Below, piece by piece: positions 8,198 to 16,514 of a stretch of 64,000 bases of DNA (position 1 is the first letter of the stretch; each line of letters opens with the position of its first letter). The notes under the pieces were generated by a model, which saw only the letters and a list, made by a program, of their open reading frames with translations, did not search any database and was not told where the DNA came from. A program made the translations under genes and the position numbers. Location of the stretch: the NCBI RefSeq assembly GCF_006539565.1, contig NZ_BJNG01000011.1, forward strand, positions 1 to 64,000, written 5' to 3'. The DNA comes from Pseudonocardia hydrocarbonoxydans. GTDB lineage: Bacteria > Actinomycetota > Actinomycetes > Mycobacteriales > Pseudonocardiaceae.

Positions 8198-8983
8198 TCA
8201 CGCACCGACCGCAACACCTCGCGGGGGACCGAGGACCCGGGAGACGCCCCGGGCCGCCGCCCGCACCACCGGGACGTACGCGCGGGGGTCCGAGCCCGCG
8301 GCGGGCACCACGACCGACAGCGCCGCGACGACCTCCCCACCGGGGGCGCGCACGGGCGCCGCCACCGACAGCGCCACCAGCTCGATCTGCCGGTCGCTCA
8401 CCGCGACCCCGGAGCGCCGCACGTCGGCGAGCACCCGGCGCAGCTGCGCCGGGGTGGTGATCGTGTGCTCGGTGTAGCGCCGCAGCGGGGCGGCGAGCAC
8501 CCTTTCCTGCAGCTCGGGCGGGGCGTGGGCCAGCAGTACCAGGCCGACGCCGGTGGCGTGCAGCGGCAGCCGCCCGCCGACCCGCGTGATGACGTTGACG
8601 GCCCGGCGCCCGGAGAGCCGCTCGACGTAGACGACCTCGGTGCCGTCGAGCACGGCGAGCTGGACGTTCTCGCCGGTGACCTCCTGCAGGTCGGTGAGGA
8701 ACGGCAGGGCCGCCTCCCGCAGCCCCACCGACCGCGGGGCGAGCGCCCCGATCTCCCACAGCCGCAGCCCGATCCGGTACCGGCCGTCGTCGCCGCGCTC
8801 CAGCGCGCCCCACCCGGTCAGCTCGCCCACCAGCCGGTGCGCGGTGCTCAGCGGCAGCCCGGCGCGGCGGGCGAGCTCGGTGAGCGCCAGCCGCGGGTGG
8901 TCGGCGTCGAATGCGGCCAGCAGCCCCAGCACCCGCTGCGTCACCGTCGCCGGGGCGGGCCCGTCGCGTCCGGTCGATCCCAC
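8198..8983 (-). CDS. IclR family transcriptional regulator
   Basis: 261 residues from the GTG at 8983, which has a GGGAGG site five bases upstream; a GTG at 8989 is the alternative. N-terminal winged helix (TQRVLGLLAAF ... GLPLSTAHRLVGEL, about residues 15-75) and a C-terminal IclR effector-binding domain (about 85-255). It heads the amidase operon and faces the pobA-pcaHG operon, the usual position for PobR/PcaR/PcaU-type IclR regulators of protocatechuate and 4-hydroxybenzoate catabolism. Probably binds the dyad at 9066-9086 and controls both directions. Whether it activates or represses is not visible. Confidence 0.88.
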   Translation of the reverse strand: MGSTGRDGPAPATVTQRVLGLLAAFDADHPRLALTELARRAGLPLSTAHRLVGELTGWGALERGDDGRYRIGLRLWEIGALAPRSVGLREAALPFLTDLQEVTGENVQLAVLDGTEVVYVERLSGRRAVNVITRVGGRLPLHATGVGLVLLAHAPPELQERVLAAPLRRYTEHTITTPAQLRRVLADVRRSGVAVSDRQIELVALSVAAPVRAPGGEVVAALSVVVPAAGSDPRAYVPVVRAAARGVSRVLGPPRGVAVGA

Positions 8984-9065
8984 GCGCACCTCCCGGCCCC
9001 CCGCGCACCGCCGGACGTGCGCGCGGCGGACCGACGGTGCGCGCGGCCCCGGGGCAGCGGGACCA

Positions 9066-9086
9066 GACTTCCACTCAGCGGAAGTC
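9066..9086. promoter_or_regulatory. Candidate IclR-type operator upstream of pobA
   Basis: GACTTCCACTCAGCGGAAGTC: perfect 7-base arms GACTTCC/GGAAGTC, and the central 15 bases (TTCCACTCAGCGGAA) are palindromic with one mismatch. It lies 40 bases before pobA in the divergent IclR/pobA region, where an IclR dimer would be expected to bind. Confidence 0.6.
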
Positions 9087-9125
9087 CTGTCGAGCCCCGC
9101 GGTGCCCGTCGGTCACGGTGGGCCG

Positions 9126-10283
9126 ATGCGGACACAGGTGGGGATCGTGGGTGCCGGTCCGGCGGGCTTGCTGCTCTCGCACCTGCTGGCCCGCCGGGGG
9201 ATCGACTCGGTGGTGCTGGAGGCGCGCAGCCGCGAGTACATCGAGCGGCGGGTGCGGGCCGGGGTGCTGGAGCACCCGACCGTCGAGCTGCTGCGGGAGG
9301 TCGGGCTCGGCGAGCGGATGGACCGTGAGGGGATGCCGCACGAGGGCGTCTCCCTGCGGTTCGACAGCGAGGAGCACCGCATCGACTTCGCCGACCTCAC
9401 CGGCCGCGGCATCGTCGTCTACGGGCAGCAGGAGGTCGTCAAGGACCTCGTCGCCGCCCGGCTGGCCGACGGCGGCGACGTCCGGTTCGAGGTCTCGGGC
9501 GTCCGGCTCGACGGCCTCACGTCCGACCCGGTGATCCACTTCGACGGTGCCGACGGGACACGGGGCGAGCTGCGTTGCGACGCCGTCGTCGGCGCCGACG
9601 GGTTCCACGGCGTCAGCCGTGCCGCCGTGCCGCACACCACCTACGACCGGCAGTACCCCTTCGCCTGGCTGGGGATCCTCGCGCAGGCCGCGCCCGTCCG
9701 CGAGGAGCTCGTCTACGCCAACCACCCCGACGGCTTCGCGCTCTACTCGATGCGCAGCCCCGAGGTGACCCGCCTCTACCTGCAGGTGCCGCCGGACACC
9801 GACGCCGACGACTGGTCCGACGCCCGGATCTGGGACGAGCTGCACCGGCGCCTGGGCACCGAGATCAACGAGGGCCCGCTGCTGGAGAAGGGGGTCACCG
9901 GGATGCGCAGCTTCGTCGCCGAGCCGATGCGCCACGGCAGGCTGTTCCTCGCCGGCGACGCCGCGCACATCGTGCCGCCGACCGGCGCCAAGGGCATGAA
10001 CCTCGCCATCGCCGACGTCCGGGTGCTGGCCGACGCGCTGTACCGCCTGGTCACCGCGGGCGATGGGTCGGGCGTCGACGCCTACTCCGACACCTGCCTG
10101 CGCCGCGTGTGGCGCGCGGAGCACTTCTCCTGGTGGATGACCTCCATGCTGCACACCGACCCGGCCGCCGACGCCTTCGACCGCCGCCTGCAGCTCGCCC
10201 AGCTGCGCCAGACCGTGCGCTCGCGGGCCGCGGCCACCACCCTCGCCGAGAACTACGTCGGCCTGCCCCACGGGAGCGTGTGA
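9126..10283 (+). CDS. pobA: 4-hydroxybenzoate 3-monooxygenase
   Basis: 385 residues, normal for PobA. FAD-dependent aromatic hydroxylase that converts 4-hydroxybenzoate to protocatechuate with NAD(P)H and O2. Seen: FAD dinucleotide loop GIVGAGPAGL, the DG motif in VVGADGFHGVSR, and the GD motif FLAGDAAHIVPPTGAKGMNLA. The stop overlaps the pcaH start by one base (TGATG), so the hydroxylase and the ring-cleaving dioxygenase are made together, as expected for one pathway. Confidence 0.95.
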   Translation: MRTQVGIVGAGPAGLLLSHLLARRGIDSVVLEARSREYIERRVRAGVLEHPTVELLREVGLGERMDREGMPHEGVSLRFDSEEHRIDFADLTGRGIVVYGQQEVVKDLVAARLADGGDVRFEVSGVRLDGLTSDPVIHFDGADGTRGELRCDAVVGADGFHGVSRAAVPHTTYDRQYPFAWLGILAQAAPVREELVYANHPDGFALYSMRSPEVTRLYLQVPPDTDADDWSDARIWDELHRRLGTEINEGPLLEKGVTGMRSFVAEPMRHGRLFLAGDAAHIVPPTGAKGMNLAIADVRVLADALYRLVTAGDGSGVDAYSDTCLRRVWRAEHFSWWMTSMLHTDPAADAFDRRLQLAQLRQTVRSRAAATTLAENYVGLPHGSV

Positions 10284-10981
10284 TGACCTACCGACCCCCC
10301 GCCGCGGGGACCCACCCGCCGCTGAGCGCGCCCGGCTACCGCAGCACCGCGCTGCGGGCGCCGTCGCACGCGCCGGTGGTGCTGCCCCAGGGCCTCACCG
10401 AGCTCACCGGTCCCGCGCTGCGCGGGCCGGTCGGCCCGTCCGACGACGACCTCACCCGCCAGCACGCGGGCGAGCCGATCGGGCAGCGCATCGTCGTGTT
10501 CGGCCGGGTCCTCGACGGAGACGGCCGGGCGGTGCCCGACAGCCTCGTCGAGATCTGGCAGGCCAACGCCGCGGGCCGCTACGCCCACGCCCGCGACACC
10601 TGGCCCGCCCCGTTGGACCCGAACTTCACCGGAGGCGGCCGGGTCGTCACCGGCGCCGACGGCGGCTACTCGTTCACCACGATCCGGCCCGGCGCCTACC
10701 CCTGGGGCAACCACCACAACGCCTGGCGCCCCGCCCACATCCACTTCTCGCTGTTCGGGCGGGCCTTCCCCCAGCGGCTGGTCACCCAGATGTACTTCCC
10801 CGACGACCCGCTGCTCGCCCACGACCCGATCGTCAACTCCGTGCCCGACGAGCGGGCGCGGATGCGCATGGTGTCGGCGTTCGACCTCGACGCCACCCGC
10901 CCCGAATGGGCCCTGGCCTACCGGTTCGACATCGTGCTGCGCGGTGGCGCGGCCACGCCGTTCGAGGAGCCCCATGGATGA
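10283..10981 (+). CDS. pcaH: Protocatechuate 3,4-dioxygenase beta subunit
   Basis: 232 residues. Iron-binding subunit of the intradiol dioxygenase that opens protocatechuate to beta-carboxymuconate. The ligands expected in PcaH are visible: Tyr in NAAGRYAHARD, Tyr in PGAYPWGN, and two His in the AHIHFS motif. Starts at the TGATG overlap with pobA and overlaps pcaG by eight bases. Forms (alpha-beta)n oligomers with PcaG in the known family. The downstream pca genes (pcaB, pcaC/L, pcaD) are not in the window. Confidence 0.95.
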   Translation: MTYRPPAAGTHPPLSAPGYRSTALRAPSHAPVVLPQGLTELTGPALRGPVGPSDDDLTRQHAGEPIGQRIVVFGRVLDGDGRAVPDSLVEIWQANAAGRYAHARDTWPAPLDPNFTGGGRVVTGADGGYSFTTIRPGAYPWGNHHNAWRPAHIHFSLFGRAFPQRLVTQMYFPDDPLLAHDPIVNSVPDERARMRMVSAFDLDATRPEWALAYRFDIVLRGGAATPFEEPHG

Positions 10982-11483
10982 GACCCCGTCCCAGACCGTC
11001 GGCCCGTTCCTGTCGATCGGCCTGACCTGGCCCGACGGGCACCTGGTCGTCCCCGAGGGGACGCCGGGGGCCGTCCGGATCAGCGGCACGCTCACCGACG
11101 GCGCGGGCGAGCCCGTCGCCGACGGTCTCGTCGAGACCTGGCAGGTCGGCGCCGACGGCCGCCCCGACCCGACGGCAGGTTTCGGGCGGTGCGCCACCGG
11201 GCCGGACGGCACCTGGGAGGTCCGCACCGTCAAGCCGGGCGCGCTCGGCGACGGTCAGGCCCCCCACGTCGACGTGTCGGTGTTCGCCCGCGGCCTGCTC
11301 GACCGCGTCGTCACCCGCATCTACTTCCCCGACGAGGCCGCGGCCAACGCCGCCGACCCGCTGCTCGCCGCGCTCCCGCCCGACCGTGCGGCCACGCTCG
11401 TCGCCGTCGACGCGGGCCCGGGCGAGCTGCGGTTCGACGTCCGCCTGCAGGGCGCACACGAGACGGTGTTCCTCGCCCTGTAG
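10974..11483 (+). CDS. pcaG: Protocatechuate 3,4-dioxygenase alpha subunit
   Basis: 169 residues, short as usual for some actinobacterial PcaG. Shares the intradiol dioxygenase beta-sandwich (QTVGPFLSIGL at the N-terminus, GLVETWQVGADGR, RIYFPDE) but lacks the iron ligand set, as expected for the alpha subunit. The ATG at 10974 lies inside pcaH and starts at MDETPSQTVGPF, matching the family N-terminus. It ends the pob/pca operon. Confidence 0.94.
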   Translation: MDETPSQTVGPFLSIGLTWPDGHLVVPEGTPGAVRISGTLTDGAGEPVADGLVETWQVGADGRPDPTAGFGRCATGPDGTWEVRTVKPGALGDGQAPHVDVSVFARGLLDRVVTRIYFPDEAAANAADPLLAALPPDRAATLVAVDAGPGELRFDVRLQGAHETVFLAL

Positions 11484-11641
11484 TGCGAACCGGTGAGAGG
11501 CCTCACGCGTAGATCACGTCGCAGCAGGGAAACCCCGGAACGATCTCGGCGTTGCTCACAACGTCTCAGTGTTCGCACAGCTGGGTGACGGCGCCGACCG
11601 GGGTGCCTGTGATGTGCTGTGGATCTAGGGAGGGGGGACCG

Positions 11642-12340
11642 ATGACCGCCGTGCTCGACCGTGCGCCGCTCGACGGTGCGCCGCGGTCCCGCCCGTCGTT
11701 GCGCGAGCGGCACCCCCTGGCCGTGCAGCTGTCGCGCTACGTCGTGGCCGGCGGCGTCGGCACGCTGGTCAACGCGCTGGTCTTCCTGTCCCTGCGCACC
11801 TGGTGGGAGCTGCTCGCGGCCAACCTCGCCGCCCTCGTGGTGAGCACGCTGGTGAGCACCGAGGTCAACCGCCGGTTCACCTTCAGCGGCGAGCAGGGCC
11901 ACCGCTGGCGCGCCCACGTGCAGACCGCCGGGATGGTCGCCTTCTACGCCGTCTACAGCTCCGCGGTGCTGCTGGCGCTGCACGCCGTCGTCGACGAGCC
12001 GACGCCGCTGCTCGAGACGGTCACCGTGGCGGCCGCCAGTGTCCTGGGCGGGGCGGTCCGGTTCCTGCTGCTGCGCTTCTGGGTCTTCGATCCGGCGCCG
12101 TCCGTGGCGGGCCCATCCGTGGCAGGCTCTGCTCCCATGCGACAGACCATCATGAAGCGCACGTCGGTGAAGCGGGCCGTCGTGGCGGGCCTGGCCGGAG
12201 CGGCCCTGGTGCTCTCCTCGGCGGGCGCGTGCGGCCCGGTCCAGGGCGACGACGACAACCCCGGCGTGTCCGACCAGCAGGACGGCGGCGACGGTGAGGA
12301 CGACGGCGGGGACGGGGACGACGACGGGGACGACGACTGA
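11642..12340 (+). CDS. GtrA-like membrane protein with acidic C-terminal extension
   Basis: 232 residues. Residues about 20-150 form a GtrA/DPMS-like module of four membrane helices (QLSRYVVAGGVGTLVNALVF, LAANLAALVVSTLVSTEVNRRF with family motif NRRFTF, a third and fourth helix to LLRFWVF). GtrA proteins are thought to help flip polyprenyl-linked sugars. After a PSVAG duplication the frame continues into MRQTIMKRTSVKRAVVAG, a signal-like helix, AGACGPVQ and a run of Asp/Gly. That tail looks like a small separate exported protein fused in frame. The start has a strong AGGGAGGGGGG site. Confidence 0.75.
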   Translation: MTAVLDRAPLDGAPRSRPSLRERHPLAVQLSRYVVAGGVGTLVNALVFLSLRTWWELLAANLAALVVSTLVSTEVNRRFTFSGEQGHRWRAHVQTAGMVAFYAVYSSAVLLALHAVVDEPTPLLETVTVAAASVLGGAVRFLLLRFWVFDPAPSVAGPSVAGSAPMRQTIMKRTSVKRAVVAGLAGAALVLSSAGACGPVQGDDDNPGVSDQQDGGDGEDDGGDGDDDGDDD

Positions 12341-12387
12341 CCGTTCGGAGGGGTCGGGTCCCGCGGCGGGTGACTAGCGTCGAGGAC

Positions 12388-12660
12388 ATGCCCAAGTACG
12401 TCATCGAACGCGAACTGCCCGGCGCGGGCAGCCTGACCGACGCCCAGATCAACGACATCAGCCGCACCAGCAACCAGGTCCTGGACACCATGCCCGACGT
12501 CCAGTGGGACCACAGCTACGTCACCGACGACAAGATCTACTGCGTGTACGTGGCCCCGGACGCGGACAAGATCCGTGCCCACGCCGACGCGGGCGGGTTC
12601 CCGGCGAACTCCGTCAGCGAGGTCCGGCGCACCATCGACCCGACCACCGGCGGTCGCTGA
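12388..12660 (+). CDS. DUF4242 (SCO4226-like) family protein
   Basis: 90 residues, small ferredoxin-like fold protein. Begins MPKYVIERELPGAG, the family N-terminus, and carries IYCVYVAPDADKIRAHA and GFPANSV, characteristic DUF4242 blocks. The Streptomyces coelicolor homologue SCO4226 was described as nickel-binding, which is notable with a Ni-SOD system 9 kb away, but binding here is inference. The ATG at 12388 fits the family better than an upstream frame start. Confidence 0.82.
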   Translation: MPKYVIERELPGAGSLTDAQINDISRTSNQVLDTMPDVQWDHSYVTDDKIYCVYVAPDADKIRAHADAGGFPANSVSEVRRTIDPTTGGR

Positions 12661-12698
12661 ACCTGCCGGTTCCGGCCCCGCGGCCTACCCTGGTGATC

Positions 12699-13685
12699 AT
12701 GACGCCACAGGGGGTCTTCGAGCGCGAGCCCGTCGGCATGGCCGAACGGATCCTGGCCGACGGCTCGTCGCGCTGGCCGGTGGAGGCGGGGCGCTACCGG
12801 CTCGTCGTCGCGCGGGCCTGCCCGTGGGCGCACCGGTCGGTGATCGTCCGGCGGCTGCTCGGCCTGGAGGGCGCGATCTCGATGGGGATCGCGGGCCCGC
12901 TGCACGACGAGCGCAGCTGGCGCTTCCACCTCGACCCGGGCGACCGCGACCCGGTGCTCGGCATCGAGTACCTCGGCGAGGCCTACCGCGCCGCCGATCC
13001 CGACTTCGACGCCGGGATCACCGTCCCCGCGCTGGTCGACGTCGCGAGCGGCCAGGTGGCCACCAACGGGTTCGCGGACCTCACCAAGGACTTCTCCACC
13101 CAGTGGACCGCGCACCACCGCCCCGGCGCGCCCGACCTCTACCCGGAGCGGCACCGGGCCGAGATCGACGAGATGATCGACTCGTTCTACGACTCGGTGA
13201 ACAACGGCGTCTACCGGTGCGGGTTCGCGAGCACCCAGGAGGCCTACGAGCAGGCCTACGGGGAGCTGTTCGACCGGCTCGACGCCCTGTCCGACCACCT
13301 CGCGGGCCGTCGCTACCTCGTGGGCGACACGATCACCGAGGCCGACGTCCGGCTGTGGGTCACCCTCGTCCGCTTCGACTCCGCCTACCACGGCCACTTC
13401 AAGTGCAACCGGCACAAGCTCACGGAGATGCCGGTGCTGTGGGCCTACGCGCGCGACCTGTTCGCCACCCCGGGCTTCGGCGACACCACCGACTTCGTGC
13501 AGGTCAAGCAGCACTACTACGGCGTACACGACTCGATCAACCCGAGCGGCGTCGTGCCGCTGGGTCCCGACCTGCGCGGCTGGCTCACCCCGCACGGCCG
13601 CGACGAGCTCGGCGGCCGTCCCTTCGGCGACGGCACCCCGCCCGGCCCGGTCGCGGAAGCCGAGCGGGTGCCGTCGATCGGCTGA
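12699..13685 (+). CDS. Xi-class (ECM4-like) glutathione S-transferase family protein
   Basis: 328 residues, full length for glutathionyl-hydroquinone reductases. Thioredoxin-like N-terminal domain with the catalytic Cys motif ARACPWAHR (Xi signature C-P-W-A) and an all-helical GST C-terminal domain (RRYLVGDTITEADVRLWVTLVRFD). Known Xi enzymes reductively remove a thiol from quinols. Actinomycetes normally lack glutathione, so mycothiol is the likelier thiol partner (inference). ATG at 12699; a GTG two codons earlier is possible. Confidence 0.88.
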   Translation: MTPQGVFEREPVGMAERILADGSSRWPVEAGRYRLVVARACPWAHRSVIVRRLLGLEGAISMGIAGPLHDERSWRFHLDPGDRDPVLGIEYLGEAYRAADPDFDAGITVPALVDVASGQVATNGFADLTKDFSTQWTAHHRPGAPDLYPERHRAEIDEMIDSFYDSVNNGVYRCGFASTQEAYEQAYGELFDRLDALSDHLAGRRYLVGDTITEADVRLWVTLVRFDSAYHGHFKCNRHKLTEMPVLWAYARDLFATPGFGDTTDFVQVKQHYYGVHDSINPSGVVPLGPDLRGWLTPHGRDELGGRPFGDGTPPGPVAEAERVPSIG

Positions 13686-13686
13686 C

Positions 13687-14427
13687 CTACATGTCCATCC
13701 CGCCGTTGACGGAGATGACGCTGCCGGTGATGTAGCCCGCGTCGTCGTCGACGAGGAACTGCACCGCGCGCGCGATCTCCGACGCCTGGCCCAGCCGGCC
13801 CACCGGCACCCGGGCGACGATCTTGTCGTAGGCCTCCTGCGGGATCGCCGCCACCATCTCGGTCTCGATGTAGCCGGGGGCCACGCTGTTGACCGTGATG
13901 CCCTTGTTGGCCGTCTCGCGCGCGAGGCTCTGCGTCAGCCCGAACAGCCCGGCCTTGGACGCGGCGTAGTTGACCTGCCCGATGTTGCCCATCTGCCCGA
14001 TCACCGACGAGATGTTGACGATCCGGCCGAACCTGCGCTCCAGCATGTGGTCGAGCACCGGCTTGGTCATGTAGAACGCGCCGGAGAGGTTGACGCGCAG
14101 CACGGCGTGCCAGTCCTCCACCGACATCTTGCGCATCGTCTTGTCGACGGTGACGCCGGCGTTGTTGATGAGGTAGTCGATGCGCCCGTGGGCCTCGAGC
14201 ACCTCGCCCACGACCCGGTTGCAGTCCTCCACGACGCCGACGTTGCCCTGGTGCACCGACACCGACCCACCGTCGGCACCGAGCTTCTCGGCCAGTTCCT
14301 CCGCCGCCTTGCTGTTCGAGGAGTACCCGGCCGCGACGTGCACCCCGGACTTCGCCAGCGCGGTCGTGATCGCCGCCCCGATGCCCCGTGCCCCGCCGGT
14401 CACGATGGCCACTCGCCTGTCGGTCAT
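13687..14427 (-). CDS. FabG/PhaB-type acetoacetyl-(acyl carrier or CoA) reductase
   Basis: 246 residues, classical SDR. Seen: TGGARGIG cofactor loop, NNAGVT, catalytic ISSVIGQMGNIGQVNYAASK with Ser-Tyr-Lys, and the PGYIETEM loop. NADPH preference and PhaB/FabG-like reduction of 3-oxoacyl thioesters are inferred from these blocks. Good GAGGGG site before the ATG. Lies ten bases after the long FabH-like synthase on the same strand, so the pair probably makes and reduces a 3-oxoacyl product in one pathway. Confidence 0.88.
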   Translation of the reverse strand: MTDRRVAIVTGGARGIGAAITTALAKSGVHVAAGYSSNSKAAEELAEKLGADGGSVSVHQGNVGVVEDCNRVVGEVLEAHGRIDYLINNAGVTVDKTMRKMSVEDWHAVLRVNLSGAFYMTKPVLDHMLERRFGRIVNISSVIGQMGNIGQVNYAASKAGLFGLTQSLARETANKGITVNSVAPGYIETEMVAAIPQEAYDKIVARVPVGRLGQASEIARAVQFLVDDDAGYITGSVISVNGGMDM

Positions 14428-14437
14428 ATGGTTCCCC

Positions 14438-16387
14438 TCATTCGCCGAACGCCTCACGGACGTCGTCTGTGGTGGTGGGCCGGTCGGTGGTGCGCCGGTC
14501 GTCGGCCGCCGCGGTCGCGGGGGGCGTGGCGGCACGCTCCGGGGCGACGATGGACGGGTCGACGCGCAGCACCGCGTAGCCGCCGACGGCACCCGCCCCG
14601 AACCCGGGCGCGAACACGCGGACGGGTGCGGTGATGGCGCCGTCGCGGACGGCGTCGGCGATGGCGATGGGGATCGACGCCGCGGAGACGTTGCCCATCG
14701 TCTCGATGTTGAAGTAGAGCTGGTCGTGGCGCAGCCCGGCCTTGTCGGCGAGCCCGAGGATCATCGTCTTGTTGGCCTGGTGCGGCACGATGAGGTCGAT
14801 CGAGTCGATCATCGGGCGGTCCGGCCGGTCGGGGTCGGGCTCGTCGGCCAGCTCGCCCAGCATCTGGTCGAGGTAGCGCTGCACCAGCGACTTGACCTCC
14901 GGGCCGTAGACGGTGATGTCGTTGTCGAACTCCGGGTTCGGCCAGATGATCGAGTTGACCTCGCTGACCGGGCCGCTGGCGTAGGTCTGCAGCAGCTCGA
15001 CGTCGGACCGCTCGCCGGGCGCCACCACGATCGCCGACGCGCCGTCGCCGAAGATCATGCGTGAGGTCCGGACCGCGCCGATCTTGTCGGAGAACTTCTC
15101 GACGCAGACCAGCAGCACCGGCCGGCGCACCTCCTGCAGCAGCCGCACGGCCTCGGAGAGCCCGTAGGGCAGGCCCGCGCAGGCGGCCACGATGTCGGCC
15201 GAGGCGTGGGTCTGCAGGATCCCGAGCTGGCCCGAGAGCCAGCAGGCCGCGGACGGGATGAGCCGGTCGCTCGTGCAGGTGGCCACCAGCACCGCCCCGA
15301 TCTCGGCGGGGGTGCGCCCGGAGTGCTCCAGCGCGGCCAGCGCCGCGTCGAGGGCGAGCTGCTCCAGTGGCCGCTCGGAGTAGCGGCGCTCGTCGATCCC
15401 GGTCTTCGTGCTGATCTCCGCCGCGCTCATCGGCGACCAGGAGAAGCTCGCGTTGCGGATGACGTCGTCGTTGCTGCACACCAGCTCGCCGCGCACCACC
15501 GACAGCGCCTCCAGCACAGGTGCGACCGCGAAGGCCTCGCGCACCCGCGTCGGCGGGTAGGGCGCGACGGGCTCGACGGGGGGCAGCGCCGCGGGCGCCG
15601 CGGCCGGGACCGTCCCGGAGCGCACCCGGTCGATGAACGCGGTGACGTCGCGGTTGCGCGGGTGCAGGGCGATGACGACGTCGTCGTCGCCGATCTCCCC
15701 GACCGCCCGCAGCGTGGTGTCGGCGCGTTCCCACGGGTACTGGTTGTGCAGCACCATCGCCCAGCGCGACAGCGCCTCCAGCTCCGGCACGGCCTCGTCG
15801 GCGTCGAGGATCTCGGTGAGGGAGAAGGTCGGGTAGTCGGGGTCGTGCGCGGGCAGCACCCAGGTCAGCGCATCGGGCTGCGCGAGCAGCTCCGCGACCG
15901 TCGGCTTCATTGCCGGCAGCTCCGTGGCGTGGTGGCGCTTGTGCCGGAACACGTCGAACAGCAGGGCGAACGCGCGGTCCTCCGCGGCCTCGTCGAAGGT
16001 GGCGGGCAGCGACCGGTAGGCGTTCTCGACGGCGCTGACCTTGCGGTCGCCGTCCTCCCACGGCGTCAGCACGGGCAGGAAGACGTCGCTGCGGCCCCGG
16101 GGGAGGTCGCGGAAGCGGGTGGGTCTCTTGTCGAACATCGTCATCGTGAAACGGTTGACCCAGAACAGGTTCTGGGCCAGGTCGCGCAGCAGCGGGAAGC
16201 GGCTGTCGTAGGAGCCGGACTCGATGCGTTCCAGCAGGTCCGTGCCGGTGGGGGCCTTGGCCTCGAAGTCACGGCCGATGACGGCGGTGAACTGGTCGAG
16301 GGAGTCGAGGACGGAGAAGTCGAGCTCTCCGAGGACGGTCGCGGGGAACACCAGCTTGCCGTGGCTGTTGATCACGAACGGCTTCAC
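14438..16387 (-). CDS. FabH-like 3-oxoacyl synthase with novel N-terminal half
   Basis: 649 residues. The C-terminal half (about 310-620) is a complete KAS III/FabH domain: catalytic Cys403 in IVAACAGLPYG, His536 in VPHQAN and Asn566 in ETMGNVSAAS, with spacings of 133 and 30 residues, nearly those of E. coli FabH (132 and 30). The N-terminal ~300 residues (from KPFVINSHGKLVFPATVL) match no family I recognise; they contain a conserved-looking RFPLLRDLAQNLFWVNRFTM block and no membrane segment. Start taken at the GTG 16387; longer frame upstream is unlikely. Operonic with the FabG-like gene. Product unknown; condensation of an acyl thioester with malonyl thioester is inferred. Confidence 0.82.
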   Translation of the reverse strand: MKPFVINSHGKLVFPATVLGELDFSVLDSLDQFTAVIGRDFEAKAPTGTDLLERIESGSYDSRFPLLRDLAQNLFWVNRFTMTMFDKRPTRFRDLPRGRSDVFLPVLTPWEDGDRKVSAVENAYRSLPATFDEAAEDRAFALLFDVFRHKRHHATELPAMKPTVAELLAQPDALTWVLPAHDPDYPTFSLTEILDADEAVPELEALSRWAMVLHNQYPWERADTTLRAVGEIGDDDVVIALHPRNRDVTAFIDRVRSGTVPAAAPAALPPVEPVAPYPPTRVREAFAVAPVLEALSVVRGELVCSNDDVIRNASFSWSPMSAAEISTKTGIDERRYSERPLEQLALDAALAALEHSGRTPAEIGAVLVATCTSDRLIPSAACWLSGQLGILQTHASADIVAACAGLPYGLSEAVRLLQEVRRPVLLVCVEKFSDKIGAVRTSRMIFGDGASAIVVAPGERSDVELLQTYASGPVSEVNSIIWPNPEFDNDITVYGPEVKSLVQRYLDQMLGELADEPDPDRPDRPMIDSIDLIVPHQANKTMILGLADKAGLRHDQLYFNIETMGNVSAASIPIAIADAVRDGAITAPVRVFAPGFGAGAVGGYAVLRVDPSIVAPERAATPPATAAADDRRTTDRPTTTDDVREAFGE

Positions 16388-16514
16388 ACCCCCACCCAAC
16401 GCGATGTGACCCGCGTCGCACAAGTGCAGGGGGGACCGATCTTGTCCCTGACACCCGGACGCGCCACCGATGGTCGAGTCGATCACCCGGACGCGAGGAG
16501 GATGATGGGCCGCG

